Shown piece after piece: positions 8,941 to 17,658 of a stretch of DNA of 51,096 nt; positions within the stretch are counted from its first letter, which is position 1; each line of letters begins with the position of its first letter. Under the pieces are notes generated by a model that was not told where the DNA came from, did no database searches, and was given only the letters and a program-made list of their open reading frames with translations. Origin of the DNA: Bradyrhizobium genomosp. I (2014) (lineage in GTDB: Bacteria > Pseudomonadota > Alphaproteobacteria > Rhizobiales > Xanthobacteraceae); the NCBI RefSeq assembly GCF_000261685.1, contig NZ_AJQE01000085.1, positions 1-51,096 on the forward strand. The letters run 5' to 3'. A program made the position numbers and the translations under genes.

Positions 8941-9633
8941 ATGGCGGTCGAGGGCAAAGAAGACCCCGTCCTTGTCCGCTTCCGCCAGATGTCGCGGCCG
9001 ATGCGGCTGCTTTATGCCCGGCCGCGGACGTTCATTGCGCTCGCCGTCGGCATCCTCGTCTGCCTGCTGCTGCCGGGCTCGTACCGGCTGGTGACGCGGC
9101 TCCTGTTCGGCTGGGATGCACTGATCGCGGCCTATCTGGCGCTGGTCTACGCAATGATGCTCTGCAACGACCACCAGCACATCCGCCGCGCCGCCGCGAT
9201 GCAGGACGACGGCCGCTTCGTGATCCTGCTGGTGACGGCGATTGGCGCCTTCGCCAGCATCGCCGCGATCGTCTCCGAGCTCGGCACGCCGCATCGCGGC
9301 GGCCTGGATCTGACGATCGCGATCATCACCATCGTACTGTCATGGGCTGCCGTGCACACGACCTTCGCGCTGCATTACGCGCATGATTACTACCGGAACG
9401 CCAAGCCGGGCGGCCTGCAATTCCCGAGCGGCGACAAGGAAGACCACGCCGACTACTGGGATTTCGTCTATTTCTCGTTCGTGATCGGCATGACGGCGCA
9501 GGTCTCCGACGTCGGCATCACCGACAAGACCATTCGTCGCACCGCGACGGCGCACGGCATCGTGTCCTTTATCTACAACACGGCGTTGCTGGCGCTGACG
9601 GTGAACATCGCGGCGAGCGCGATCTCAAAATAA
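8941..9633 (+). CDS. DUF1345 membrane protein
   Basis: A 230-residue inner-membrane protein of the DUF1345 family, whose function is unknown. It has about five hydrophobic helices and the family's conserved patches: LLYARPR near the N-terminus, VHTTFALHYAHDYY, and DYWDFVYFSFVIGMTAQVSDV. It begins 9 bases after the ispA stop and is very likely cotranscribed with it; I know of no functional link. A palindrome at 9637-9662 follows before the convergent caspase-like gene. Confidence 0.88.
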   Translation: MAVEGKEDPVLVRFRQMSRPMRLLYARPRTFIALAVGILVCLLLPGSYRLVTRLLFGWDALIAAYLALVYAMMLCNDHQHIRRAAAMQDDGRFVILLVTAIGAFASIAAIVSELGTPHRGGLDLTIAIITIVLSWAAVHTTFALHYAHDYYRNAKPGGLQFPSGDKEDHADYWDFVYFSFVIGMTAQVSDVGITDKTIRRTATAHGIVSFIYNTALLALTVNIAASAISK

Positions 9634-9636
9634 TCT

Positions 9637-9662
9637 GTCGTCCCGGCCCTCGCCGGGACGAC
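9637..9662. repeat. Palindrome between convergent genes, possible bidirectional terminator
   Basis: GTCGTCCCGGC and GCCGGGACGAC are perfect complements around a 4-base loop. The element sits just after the DUF1345 stop and 14 bases before the end of the convergent caspase-like gene. There is no T tract, so it looks like a dispersed palindrome that may also stop or stabilise transcripts. Confidence 0.65.
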
Positions 9663-9676
9663 CCATCAAGTGGCGG

Positions 9677-11476
9677 TCAGTAACACACCTCGGCATTGGC
9701 GTCGTTGCCCGGGCCGCCGCCGCCGCGATATTCGAGACGGCAACCGCGATGGACCGGACGACAACCGGTGTTGTTGCAGTAGATCTGCCCCCCGCTCGTC
9801 GCGCGGCCGGCGCCAGCAGCAGCAATACCGGCGGCACCATAGCCGCCCGCCGCGCCGCCAGACTGACGACGCTGCCGTGCGGGACGCTCGTCGCCGTCGT
9901 CGCGCTTCGCGGTCGCAGGCCTGGCCGGCTTGGCGGCACGCTGCTTTTCGCATTCATTGTCATCGTTGACCGCATAACCCTCGCGGCAGACGATCCTGGT
10001 GCACTTGTCACCATCGGTCTTGAAGCCGTGCTCGCAGACCAGCGGGCAGACGCGCGATGGTTTTGACTTGACCGCATCGAGCGCGTCGGCGCTCGCCATC
10101 TTCACGTCGAGCTTGGTGCCGGCATAGCGGTTGAACTGCGACAGCGATCGCTGCGAGGACGTATTCCAGTTGCCGTCGGCCTGCCCGGAGAAACACCCGA
10201 CGCGACCGAGCTCAGTCTGCACCGAGCGGTTGAGATCGGCCGGCGCGGTTGCCGGGGTCAGCGAGGCGACGCTCGTGCCCGCGGCGCTCGTCGTGCTGGC
10301 CGGCGCGGTGCTCGGCGCCGTGGCGGCGAGGTTGACGCGTTGCTGCTCGGCGGCAGCCGCCTGCTGCTGCGCCTGCTCCTTGGCCTTCTGCGCGGCAAGC
10401 TGCGCCTGCTCGGCGGCCTTCGCATCGGCCGCAGCCCTGGCCTGCGCATCCTTTTGCGCGCCGACCGCAGCAAGGCGATCGCGCTCAGCGTCGGCCCGCT
10501 TCGCCTTCTCGATGGCCGCGACGTGAGCCTGCTCGGCGCCGATCTTTTCGAGCTGAAGCTTGGCGAGGCTCGCATAGAAACCGTCGGGATGCTGAGCGAG
10601 GAACGCTTCCCACGCCGGCCTGTTGCCGACCTGGAGCGCGAGCTCGTAGTCACGGCGGATATCAGCCTGGGGATTCGCCGCCGGCGTTACGGCCGCGACC
10701 TTGACCGGCACCAGCGGCACGTCCTCGCCACCGAGCGAACCGTAGACGAAGGGCTCCTGCTTGTTGCCCGTCGATTTGAGCACGTCGTCACGCACGAAGC
10801 CGAAGGCGCGGCGGACGTCGAGGCCCGGCGTCGTCAGATGCTTCGACAGCGCAACCGTGAACGGGCTATTGGCCCCGTCGCCGTCCTGCGCCGTGAACCC
10901 GGCCTTGGCCGAATAGGCAATCAGCGTGTTGGGGCTGGTCGGCTCGACCTGGGCGAGACCACGCCCGATGCCGCGCGAGGCGATCGTGCGCTTCATCCTC
11001 TTGCCGAACGGATTGTCGCGGCAGGCATCGAGAATCACCAGGCGAAGCTGCTTTGCCGGCTCGACCGCGACCAGGACACGGTCGAGCGAGAGCGCCTCGT
11101 CGTAGACATCGGTGTCGCGCTCGAGCTTGGCGTCCACCGGGATCAGATAGTTCGAGCCCTCGACCTCGATGCCGTGTCCGGCATAGTAGACCACGGCGAT
11201 ATCGGCATCGCGGGTCGCGTCGGCGAAGTCGCGCAGCACGCGCCGCGTATCGAGCGCCGACAAATCGTGCCGGGACTCGACGACATCGAAGCCCGCCTCC
11301 TTCAGCGTGTTCGTCATCACGGAACCGTCGTTGACGGGGTTGGCGAGCGAGGGCGCGTGCTGATAGGCCGAATTGGCGAGCACCAGCGCGACGCGCTTTC
11401 CGGCAAAAGCGGGCCCGGCACCGAACAGCAGGCCGAGCGCGACGAAAAGCGGACAAAGTCTGAGCAAATTGCGCAT
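9677..11476 (-). CDS. Secreted caspase-family (C14) peptidase-like protein
   Basis: A 599-residue protein starting with a Sec signal peptide (cleavage near AFAGKR, residue 26). The caspase-like domain spans about 27-250 and keeps the catalytic dyad: His101 in VVYYAGHG and Cys152 in VILDACRDNPFG. Next comes an Ala/Gln/Lys-rich region (about 310-375) likely to form a coiled coil. A putative peptidoglycan-binding-like segment (GCFSGQADGNWN, about 425-475) follows, then a Cys-rich region with CPLVC, DGDKC and CREGY, and a Gly/Ala-rich tail with more cysteines. Export suggests a periplasmic or surface role, unlike classic cytoplasmic metacaspases. The substrate is unknown. Confidence 0.87.
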   Translation of the reverse strand: MRNLLRLCPLFVALGLLFGAGPAFAGKRVALVLANSAYQHAPSLANPVNDGSVMTNTLKEAGFDVVESRHDLSALDTRRVLRDFADATRDADIAVVYYAGHGIEVEGSNYLIPVDAKLERDTDVYDEALSLDRVLVAVEPAKQLRLVILDACRDNPFGKRMKRTIASRGIGRGLAQVEPTSPNTLIAYSAKAGFTAQDGDGANSPFTVALSKHLTTPGLDVRRAFGFVRDDVLKSTGNKQEPFVYGSLGGEDVPLVPVKVAAVTPAANPQADIRRDYELALQVGNRPAWEAFLAQHPDGFYASLAKLQLEKIGAEQAHVAAIEKAKRADAERDRLAAVGAQKDAQARAAADAKAAEQAQLAAQKAKEQAQQQAAAAEQQRVNLAATAPSTAPASTTSAAGTSVASLTPATAPADLNRSVQTELGRVGCFSGQADGNWNTSSQRSLSQFNRYAGTKLDVKMASADALDAVKSKPSRVCPLVCEHGFKTDGDKCTRIVCREGYAVNDDNECEKQRAAKPARPATAKRDDGDERPARQRRQSGGAAGGYGAAGIAAAGAGRATSGGQIYCNNTGCRPVHRGCRLEYRGGGGPGNDANAEVCY

Positions 11477-11648
11477 GACACGACTTCCGATGGTTCGGGG
11501 CCGCTTGGGCCCTTTGGGACCGCTTTAGCAAGATTCACCGCGGGCGCTTGTGATGGAGGTCACGAAGGGTGCCAACGACAAGCCGAAAGGCCACTTTTTT
11601 GTTTGTCGCACCAGCGGGATCGCGGTTCGCCGGGAGGATCGGGTTCCC

Positions 11649-12077
11649 TCAGACAACACCGATGTGCTCCCGATATTGCGGCAGATTGTCCGTAATTTCA
11701 TGCCAAGGCGCCTTCGAGCCGACGAAAATATGGGCGCTCGGCCTGATCGAGGGGGCGTCGACCAGGGTCCCCATGGCGACATGGACCCATTGTCCTTCAC
11801 GCACCCGGGAATAGAGCAGCGAGCCGCAGCGGGAACAATGGGCATCATGGGTGGTATCGTCGCCGAAGATCATCCGTAGGTCCCCACCCTGGACGATGCG
11901 GAGCTTGTCCTGCGGGATGCCGGCGAACGGTTTGAAGGCGGCGCCGGTGGTGCGGCGGCAGTTCGAGCAGTGGCAGTTCATCGCATAGGAGAACGCATCC
12001 GCCACTTCAAAGCGGACAGCGCGGCAATAGCATTCGCCGGTGAGAATACGTGCGTTCGAATTGTCTGAACCGGTCAT
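11649..12077 (-). CDS. GFA/CENP-V family zinc protein
   Basis: A 142-residue protein of the glutathione-dependent formaldehyde-activating (GFA) fold. The zinc-binding cysteines are seen as GECYCRAV, MNCHCSNCRR (C-x-C-x2-C) and AHCSRCGSLLYS. Most bacterial members have no proven reaction, so the name gives only the fold. The ATG at 12077 has GAAGG 8 bases upstream; the open frame extends to 12152 without a signal. It is divergent from the NTF2-like gene at 12190. Confidence 0.85.
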   Translation of the reverse strand: MTGSDNSNARILTGECYCRAVRFEVADAFSYAMNCHCSNCRRTTGAAFKPFAGIPQDKLRIVQGGDLRMIFGDDTTHDAHCSRCGSLLYSRVREGQWVHVAMGTLVDAPSIRPSAHIFVGSKAPWHEITDNLPQYREHIGVV

Positions 12078-12189
12078 GACGATGCCTTCGCGCAAATGGC
12101 TGACAGACCCATAGCGCATTTTGATGCGTACGACTAAGTTCCGCCCAAGCAATCATGCAAGGGCAAGCCATCATGCAAAGGGATGACCC

Positions 12190-12564
12190 ATGAGCCAGAA
12201 CCGTTCGAGCGTCGAAGCCGTCGTGCAATCCTATTTTGACGGGCTCTATGAGGGCGACGCGGAAAAGCTCGGCGCCATCTTCCATCCCTCCGCCGACCTG
12301 CGCTGGGTCGAGAAGGGCGAGCTCCAGGTTCTGACCGTGCCCGACTGGCTCGACCGCGTCCGCAAGCGCGCCTCCGCCAAAGCCGAAGGCAAGCCCCGCG
12401 AGGATTTCATCGTCACCATCGATCGTTCCGACGACAAGACCGCCTTCATCAAGGTCAAATGCCAGCTGCCGCCACGCTATTTCACCGACTATCTGGTGGC
12501 GATGAAGCTCGCCGATGGCTGGCAGATCGTATCGAAATCGTACAGGTATGACCTGCGGGAGTGA
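12190..12564 (+). CDS. NTF2-like (SnoaL/lumazine-binding type) protein
   Basis: A 124-residue single-domain protein with the NTF2-like cone fold pattern: an N-terminal helix (SSVEAVVQSYFDGLYEGD), the AIFHPSADLRWV strand, and a C-terminal strand pair ending in DGWQIVSKSYRYD. Members range from small enzymes to ligand-binding proteins, and nothing here fixes the role. Related proteins are often called putative lumazine-binding. It is divergent from the GFA gene. A dispersed repeat follows. Confidence 0.8.
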   Translation: MSQNRSSVEAVVQSYFDGLYEGDAEKLGAIFHPSADLRWVEKGELQVLTVPDWLDRVRKRASAKAEGKPREDFIVTIDRSDDKTAFIKVKCQLPPRYFTDYLVAMKLADGWQIVSKSYRYDLRE

Positions 12565-12614
12565 GTCCTCCAGATCTTCCGCTGCCTGAAATCTGTCGCA
12601 CTCGTTCTCCATTC

Positions 12615-12692
12615 GTCATCGCGAGCGAATCGAAGTGACCCAGAATCTCGCCGCGGAGGCAGACTGGATTGCTTCGCTCCGCTCGCAATGAC
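12615..12692. repeat. Dispersed palindromic repeat (GTCATTGCGAGC type)
   Basis: It begins GTCATCGCGAGCGAATCGAAG and ends GCTTCGCTCCGCTCGCAATGAC, an imperfect inverted pair with CAGAATCTCGCCGCGGAG in between. This layout is common in Bradyrhizobium intergenic DNA. A fragment of the same motif (CGTCATTGCGAGCGCAA) appears at about 15272-15288. Confidence 0.75.
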
Positions 12693-12751
12693 GGTGCGGA
12701 TGAAGCGCACGCTACATCCCTACCCCGTCTGACCCACGCCAAAGGTCTCCC

Positions 12752-13609
12752 ATGCTTCTCGATCGCCGCTCCCTGCTCGCCTCCCTGTGCTGGATCGCCG
12801 CTTCTCCCGCGCTTGCCGCGCAGGCGCCGGCCGAGCTCGAAGCCTATGAGCGCGACAGCGGCGGGCGGGTCGGGGTCCATGCGGAGAACCTTGCGACCGG
12901 CGCAAAGCTCGCCTGGCGCGCCGACGAGCGGTTCGTCATGTGCTCGACATTCAAGGCCTCGCTTGCGGCCTGCGTGCTGGCGCGGGTCGATCGCGGTGAG
13001 GAGCACCTTGCGGCCATGATCCCTTACGGCCAGGCCGACCTGCTCGAATACGCACCGGTCGCCCGGCAAAATCTCGCGGCCGGCAAGATGTCGGTCGGCG
13101 AGATGTGCAAGGCGATCGTCGAACTCAGCGACAATACCTGCGCCAATCTGCTGCTGGCGCGGATCGGCGGGCCCGCCGCGCTGACCGCATTCTGGCGGTC
13201 GCTCGGGGATACCACCTCGCGGCTCGACCACAACGAGCCAGAGCTCAACCGCTCACCGCCCGGTGATCCCCGCGACACCACGACGCCGGCGGCGATGGCG
13301 GGCAATCTGCGGCGGCTGGTGCTGGGCGAAGCCTTGTCCGCGCAATCGCGCCTCCAGCTCACCGACTGGATGGTGAATTGCAAGACCGGCGCGAACCGGC
13401 TGCGTGGCGGGCTGCCGCCAAGCTGGAAGATCGGCGACAAGACCGGCAACAACGGCAAGGATGCGTCGGGCGATATCGCGGTCGTCTGGCCGAAGCCCGA
13501 CGTGCCGATCCTGATCGCGGCCTACACTCAGGGCGGCTCGCCGAATGCGGCGCAGATCGCGGCTTTGTTTGCGCAGATTGGACGAATGGTAGCCGGCCGG
13601 CTGGCGTGA
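12752..13609 (+). CDS. bla: Class A beta-lactamase
   Basis: A 285-residue serine beta-lactamase. Catalytic elements are all present: Ser65-x-x-Lys68 in CSTFK, Ser126-Asp127-Asn128, Glu162 in EPELN (omega loop), and Lys230-Thr-Gly. A Cys (64) precedes the active Ser, as in CTX-M and KPC enzymes, but the residue after KTG-N is Asn rather than the Cys that forms the carbapenemase disulfide. The N-terminus MLLDRRSLLASL has a twin-arginine pattern, so export folded by Tat is likely. The spectrum cannot be predicted. It lies 49 bases before an antiporter gene; no AmpR-type regulator is next to it. Confidence 0.95.
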   Translation: MLLDRRSLLASLCWIAASPALAAQAPAELEAYERDSGGRVGVHAENLATGAKLAWRADERFVMCSTFKASLAACVLARVDRGEEHLAAMIPYGQADLLEYAPVARQNLAAGKMSVGEMCKAIVELSDNTCANLLLARIGGPAALTAFWRSLGDTTSRLDHNEPELNRSPPGDPRDTTTPAAMAGNLRRLVLGEALSAQSRLQLTDWMVNCKTGANRLRGGLPPSWKIGDKTGNNGKDASGDIAVVWPKPDVPILIAAYTQGGSPNAAQIAALFAQIGRMVAGRLA

Positions 13610-13658
13610 GCGACACCGCATTGACGGTGCAGGCGCTTCCGGTTCAAGACAAACCACT

Positions 13659-15266
13659 ATGGAAGCGAAGTTTCAGACCTTTCTCATCCTGCTCGCCGTG
13701 CTGGCAGGCGTGGCGCTGGCCGCGCGCCGGTTCAACGTCGCCCCTGCCATCCTGCTGATGCTGGCCGGCGTCGGCCTGGCCTTCGTGCCGGGCATGCCGC
13801 CGGTCGAGCTGCCGCCGGAACTGGTGCTCTTGATGGTGCTGCCGCCGCTGATCTACTCCGCGAGCGTCGCCATGAGCTGGCGCGAGTTCAGGAACAATCT
13901 GCGCCCGATCGTGCTGCTCGCGGTTGGCGCGGTGATCTTCTCCGCGGCGATGGTAGCGGCCGCCACGCACTACATGATCGGCCTGCCCTGGACCATCGCC
14001 TTTCTGCTGGGAGCCATCGTCGCGCCGCCCGACGTGGTGGCGCCGCTCGCGATCGCGCGCCGGCTCAACATGCCGCGCCGGCTACTGGTCATCCTCGAGG
14101 GCGAAGGGCTCGCCAATGATGCCACGGCGCTGATCCTCTATCGCTTTGCGCTTGCCGCGATCATGGTCGGGCATTTCTCGCTGCCGCTCGCGGCCGGCGA
14201 ATTCCTCCTCATCGTCGCCAGTGAGATCGCCTTCGGCATCGGCGTCGGCTGGCTCTCCCTTCGCTTCCGCAAATGGTCGGGGGATCCGCAGGTCGAGCTG
14301 ACCTTGTCGCTGATCACGCCCTACGTCTCCTACTGGCTGCCCGAGCATGTCGGCGGCTCCGGCGTGATCGCGACCGTCGCCTGCGGCCTCTATGTGAGCT
14401 GGAACGGCCCCCTGCTGATCTCCTCGGCGACACGCCTGCAAGGCATCTTCTTCTGGGACCTCATCATCTACCTGATCGAGGGCTTGCTGTTCCTGCTCAC
14501 CGGATTCCAGATGCGCGCGCTCTACGAGAAATCGAAGGCGTTCCCGCTCGACGACATCCTGATCGCAACCGCCGTGGTCTTGGTGATCGTCGTGGTCGCG
14601 CGTTTCGCCTGGCTCTATCCCGCAACCTATCTGCCGCGAATGCTCAGCAAGTCGCTGCGCGCGCGCGATCCGTCGCCACCCTGGCAATGGCCGTTCGTGC
14701 TCGCCTTCACCGGCGTGCGCGGCGCGGTGTCGCTCGCGGCCGCGCTGGCGCTGCCGTTCACGCTGCCTGATGGCGAGGTCTTTCCATATCGCGACCTGAT
14801 CCTGTTCGTCGCCTTCGGCGTCATCTTCGTCACGCTGATCGGCATCGGCCTGACGCTTCCGCCGGTCGTGCGCTGGCTCGGCGTCGCCGAGGCCGGCCGC
14901 CATGAGCATGTCGCCGAGCACGAAGCCGAGATCGCCGCCCGCCGCCAGGCGCTCGATGCCGCACTGGAATCGCTCGACGCGCTGACCGTGCAGAAGGACG
15001 TGTCCGAAGAAGTGATGCGGCTGCTGCGCGCACGACACGATATCCGGGTCAACCAGCTCCCGGACTCGCTCGATCCCAACCACCACGTCGTCTCAGCCGC
15101 CGGCACCGCGCTGACCCGCGACCTGATCGCCGCCGAAAGGAGATTCATCCACGATCTCCTGCGCGACGGCCAGATCACCGACGAGACAAGGCGGCGGATC
15201 GAGCGCGATTTGGACCTGGAGGAGGCAAGCCTGGCGAACCGGGAATATCGGGGTGGGCCGCTGTAG
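13659..15266 (+). CDS. Na+/H+ antiporter, CPA1 family
   Basis: A 535-residue membrane protein with about 12 hydrophobic helices over the first 410 residues and a charged helical cytoplasmic tail. CPA1 marks are visible: GAIVAPPDVVAPLAIARR, EGEGLANDATALILYRFA (the ND of the ion site) and FTGVRGAVSLAAALALP. It should exchange Na+ (or K+) for protons for pH and salt balance. It begins 49 bases after the beta-lactamase stop on the same strand. The ion specificity is not evident. Confidence 0.93.
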   Translation: MEAKFQTFLILLAVLAGVALAARRFNVAPAILLMLAGVGLAFVPGMPPVELPPELVLLMVLPPLIYSASVAMSWREFRNNLRPIVLLAVGAVIFSAAMVAAATHYMIGLPWTIAFLLGAIVAPPDVVAPLAIARRLNMPRRLLVILEGEGLANDATALILYRFALAAIMVGHFSLPLAAGEFLLIVASEIAFGIGVGWLSLRFRKWSGDPQVELTLSLITPYVSYWLPEHVGGSGVIATVACGLYVSWNGPLLISSATRLQGIFFWDLIIYLIEGLLFLLTGFQMRALYEKSKAFPLDDILIATAVVLVIVVVARFAWLYPATYLPRMLSKSLRARDPSPPWQWPFVLAFTGVRGAVSLAAALALPFTLPDGEVFPYRDLILFVAFGVIFVTLIGIGLTLPPVVRWLGVAEAGRHEHVAEHEAEIAARRQALDAALESLDALTVQKDVSEEVMRLLRARHDIRVNQLPDSLDPNHHVVSAAGTALTRDLIAAERRFIHDLLRDGQITDETRRRIERDLDLEEASLANREYRGGPL

Positions 15267-15289
15267 GCTTTCGTCATTGCGAGCGCAAA

Positions 15290-16102
15290 CTACCGCCTCG
15301 CGCAAAACTCCCCTATCCCCGCTGCGACAGCTCCCGCGATCGCCTCGTGCCGCTCCGGCGAGTTCATCTCCATTTCCTCGTCGCGATTGACGATCGAGCC
15401 GGCTTCGAGCAGCACGGCGGCGCTCCTCGTCCGCGACAGCACGACCAGCCCGTCATAGCGGTAGACGCCGACCTCCTTGTCGAGGAGCTGGCGCCGGTAG
15501 CGGCCCATCACCGGCAGGGTGTACTGGCTTGCATAATGCAGGCCCTGCTCCTTCAACTGCCTGCCGATCATCCGCGCAAGCATCAGGCTGGTGGCGAAGT
15601 GTGGATTTTGCCGCGACACGAACAGCGAGTGACCCGAAAAGCGGTCGCTGAAATAGCTCTTTGCGCCGTCGAATTCCCAGGTCTCGAGCAGCCTGTCCGG
15701 CACCGAATCATGATGGACCGACAGGAAGAGATCGGCGCGGCCGTCATTCGCGGCACTGACCCGCTTGAACAGGCTCGGCCGCGCCTTGCCATCGGTGACG
15801 AGCAGGCGCGTTGCCGCAAAGCCTTCGGACCTGAGCTTCGCTGTGATGAGTCTTGCGAGAACGAGATTGAAGCCAAACTCCGGATCATTGCGCGCGCTCA
15901 ACGCGCCGTAGGAATCGGGGGTGTGCCCGACATCCACGACGATCCGAAATTTCGGCATCTCACATTTGGCCGGCGGCGACGGCTTCGGCCTGGGTCTTGC
16001 AATCTTTCGCGCGGCAGCAGCCTCGCCGGCATCGACAAGGGCGAGCGACGACAGCAGGATCGACGCGACCAGCCCGGCGATGATCCTGCGCGATTGCCCC
16101 AA
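15290..16102 (-). CDS. N-acetylmuramoyl-L-alanine amidase (Amidase_3)
   Basis: A 270-residue exported zinc enzyme that cuts the bond between MurNAc and the peptide stem. The N-terminus has a basic start and a hydrophobic stretch (IIAGLVASILLSSLALVDA) as signal peptide, then a Pro/Lys-rich linker. The amidase domain shows zinc and catalytic positions in VVDVGHTP, the second His in SVHHDS, and the catalytic Glu in LLEAGSIVN. The start is TTG at 16102 with GGAG 6 bases before it. There is no AMIN domain, so its localisation differs from AmiC. It converges on the antiporter gene. Confidence 0.88.
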   Translation of the reverse strand: MGQSRRIIAGLVASILLSSLALVDAGEAAAARKIARPRPKPSPPAKCEMPKFRIVVDVGHTPDSYGALSARNDPEFGFNLVLARLITAKLRSEGFAATRLLVTDGKARPSLFKRVSAANDGRADLFLSVHHDSVPDRLLETWEFDGAKSYFSDRFSGHSLFVSRQNPHFATSLMLARMIGRQLKEQGLHYASQYTLPVMGRYRRQLLDKEVGVYRYDGLVVLSRTRSAAVLLEAGSIVNRDEEMEMNSPERHEAIAGAVAAGIGEFCARR

Positions 16103-16239
16103 GCGCTACTCCGCTGCCGCGACCCACGGGCGACGACGAAGCCCGCGATTTGTTTTCGGGAAGATTGGCGCGGGAATTGGAGTGCGTCAACGCAAGATAG
16201 CGCTCGCGTCCCGGACGCGACGCAGAGCGTGAGGGGGGG

Positions 16240-17136
16240 TTAAACCGGCCGCTCCCCCTTCACCGTCACGCGCGTGCCCGAGCGCGTGTGTGGCCAGTAG
16301 TCCCACATCGCACGGTGCTGGGTACAGCGGTTGTCCCAGAAGGCGATGGCGTTCTCGGTCCAGCGGAAGCGGCACTGGAACAGCGGGTTCTCGGCGTGCT
16401 GGTAGAGATAGGCCAGCATCGCGTCGCTTTCGTCGCGCGGGATGCCGTTGATGTGGCGGGTGAAGCCGCGGTTGACGTAGAGCGCCTTCCTGCCCGTGAC
16501 CGGATGCGTGCGCACCACGGGGTGCTCGGCATGCGGGTAGCTCGGACGGTCGGCGACGCCGTAATTGGCGTAAAGCCCGCGATAGATCGGTTCGCCATCG
16601 TGCAGCGCGGTGAGCCCGTCGAGATAGGCCTTCATGCGGTCCGACAGCGCCTCATAGGCCGCATACATGTTGGCGAACAGCGTGTCGCCGCCGCGCGGCG
16701 GGCATTGCTTGATGTAGAGGATCGAGCCCATCGGCGGCTCGAGATCGCAGGACACGTCGGAATGCCAGCCCTCGCCATTGGCGCGCGGCGAGTTCTTGTC
16801 GGCGTAGATCTTCATCAGCGCCGGGTCTTCATCCTCGTGCGGCGCGGCCGGATGGAAGTGTAGCTCGCCGAACTTGCGGCCGAAGGCGAGGTGCTGCTGC
16901 GGCGTGATCTGCTGGTCGCGGAAAAAGATGACGAGGTTTTCGGCGAGCGCGCGGTGGATCTCGTCCATCTGCCGGTTGGAGCGGGCGTCGCCATCGACGA
17001 GCGAGCCGAGATCGACGCCCGAGATTTCCGCGCCGATGATGGGGGTGAGCTTCTCGACCGCGATGGTCTCGTAAGGTGCGCCGTCCTCGGCCGTGTGGCG
17101 ATAGCGCGGGCCCTGCTTGCCGGCGAGTGAGCTCAT
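16240..17136 (-). CDS. TauD/TfdA-family Fe(II)/2-oxoglutarate dioxygenase
   Basis: A 298-residue dioxygenase. The facial triad is seen as H-x-D in EGWHSDVSCD and the distal His in RCTQHRAMWDYWP; the 2-oxoglutarate-binding Arg lies in the RSGTRVTVKGERP end. Family members oxidise taurine, alkyl sulfates, 2,4-D and related acids, and the exact substrate cannot be set here. GGGAGAAG precedes the ATG at 17136. No sulfonate ABC transporter is adjacent, so the usual taurine context is missing. Confidence 0.9.
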   Translation of the reverse strand: MSSLAGKQGPRYRHTAEDGAPYETIAVEKLTPIIGAEISGVDLGSLVDGDARSNRQMDEIHRALAENLVIFFRDQQITPQQHLAFGRKFGELHFHPAAPHEDEDPALMKIYADKNSPRANGEGWHSDVSCDLEPPMGSILYIKQCPPRGGDTLFANMYAAYEALSDRMKAYLDGLTALHDGEPIYRGLYANYGVADRPSYPHAEHPVVRTHPVTGRKALYVNRGFTRHINGIPRDESDAMLAYLYQHAENPLFQCRFRWTENAIAFWDNRCTQHRAMWDYWPHTRSGTRVTVKGERPV

Positions 17137-17216
17137 GATGCTTCTCCCTTGGTATTTTTGATTGCAGTCATCGTAGGCACCACACGATGAGGCGCAATGG
17201 GTTTACTTCAAGTATG

Positions 17217-17245
17217 TTGACACACTTCTAAAGCTTTAGTATTGT
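17217..17245 (+). promoter_or_regulatory. Sigma-70-type promoter with palindromic spacer for the toxin-antitoxin operon
   Basis: A perfect -35 TTGACA (17217-17222) is followed by a 17-base spacer and a -10 TATTGT (17240-17245). A perfect 12-bp palindrome, CTAAAGCTTTAG, fills 17228-17239 inside the spacer. This is a natural place for antitoxin binding and autorepression. The ATG of the antitoxin is at 17269. Confidence 0.7.
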
Positions 17246-17268
17246 TTTCCGAGCGATGGAGACGAGCC

Positions 17269-17658
17269 ATGGGAAAATATGACCGTCTGGGCGAGTTCCT
17301 GAGGTCGCAAAAGACCCGCGAGGTGCCGATGACCTTCGCCGAGATCGAAAGAGTAATTGGCGGGAAGCTGCCTCCTAACTCGCCTCAATATCCGGCCTGG
17401 TGGAGCAACAATCCGACGAACAACGTCATGACCAAGGTGTGGCTGGCTGCCGGATTCCGAACGGAACAGGTGGACACAAGGGCGCGCAAAGTCGTGTTTC
17501 GACGGACGGAGCAAAGGCCTTCCGAGACCCTGCCCCAGAGGACCAGGAAAAGTGGTCGGCACCCGCTATTCGGTGCCCTGAAGGGAATGGTGCGGATTCC
17601 ACCGGGCGTGGATTTGACGGAGCCGGCCGATCCAGACTGGGGCAAAGTCTATGAGTGA
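17269..17658 (+). CDS. DUF7662-like antitoxin of a VapBC-type module
   Basis: A 129-residue protein that overlaps the PIN toxin gene by 8 bases. The N-terminal half (KYDRLGEFLRSQ ... VPMTFAEIERVIGGKLP ... AWWSNN) matches what I recall as DUF7662, a DNA-binding-like domain. The C-terminal part (GMVRIPPGVDLTEPADPDWG) looks like the toxin-wrapping tail of antitoxins. It should therefore repress its own operon and neutralise VapC. The ATG at 17269 follows GGAGACGA; the in-frame start at 17242 lies within the promoter. Codon choice is less GC-biased than that of neighbours, fitting acquisition by transfer. Confidence 0.75.
   Translation: MGKYDRLGEFLRSQKTREVPMTFAEIERVIGGKLPPNSPQYPAWWSNNPTNNVMTKVWLAAGFRTEQVDTRARKVVFRRTEQRPSETLPQRTRKSGRHPLFGALKGMVRIPPGVDLTEPADPDWGKVYE

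Noticed and set aside
7897..9294. A 465-residue minus-strand frame over ispA and the DUF1345 gene
   Set aside because: It covers two well-supported plus-strand genes and has typical shadow composition without motifs.
11577..11606. A terminator-like GCCGAAAGGCC followed by a T run
   Set aside because: The stem is only 3-4 bp, and it points along the plus strand where no gene ends.
10340..11695. A 451-residue plus-strand frame opposite the caspase-like gene
   Set aside because: The minus-strand protein has a signal peptide and catalytic dyad; the plus-strand product has none and is low in complexity.
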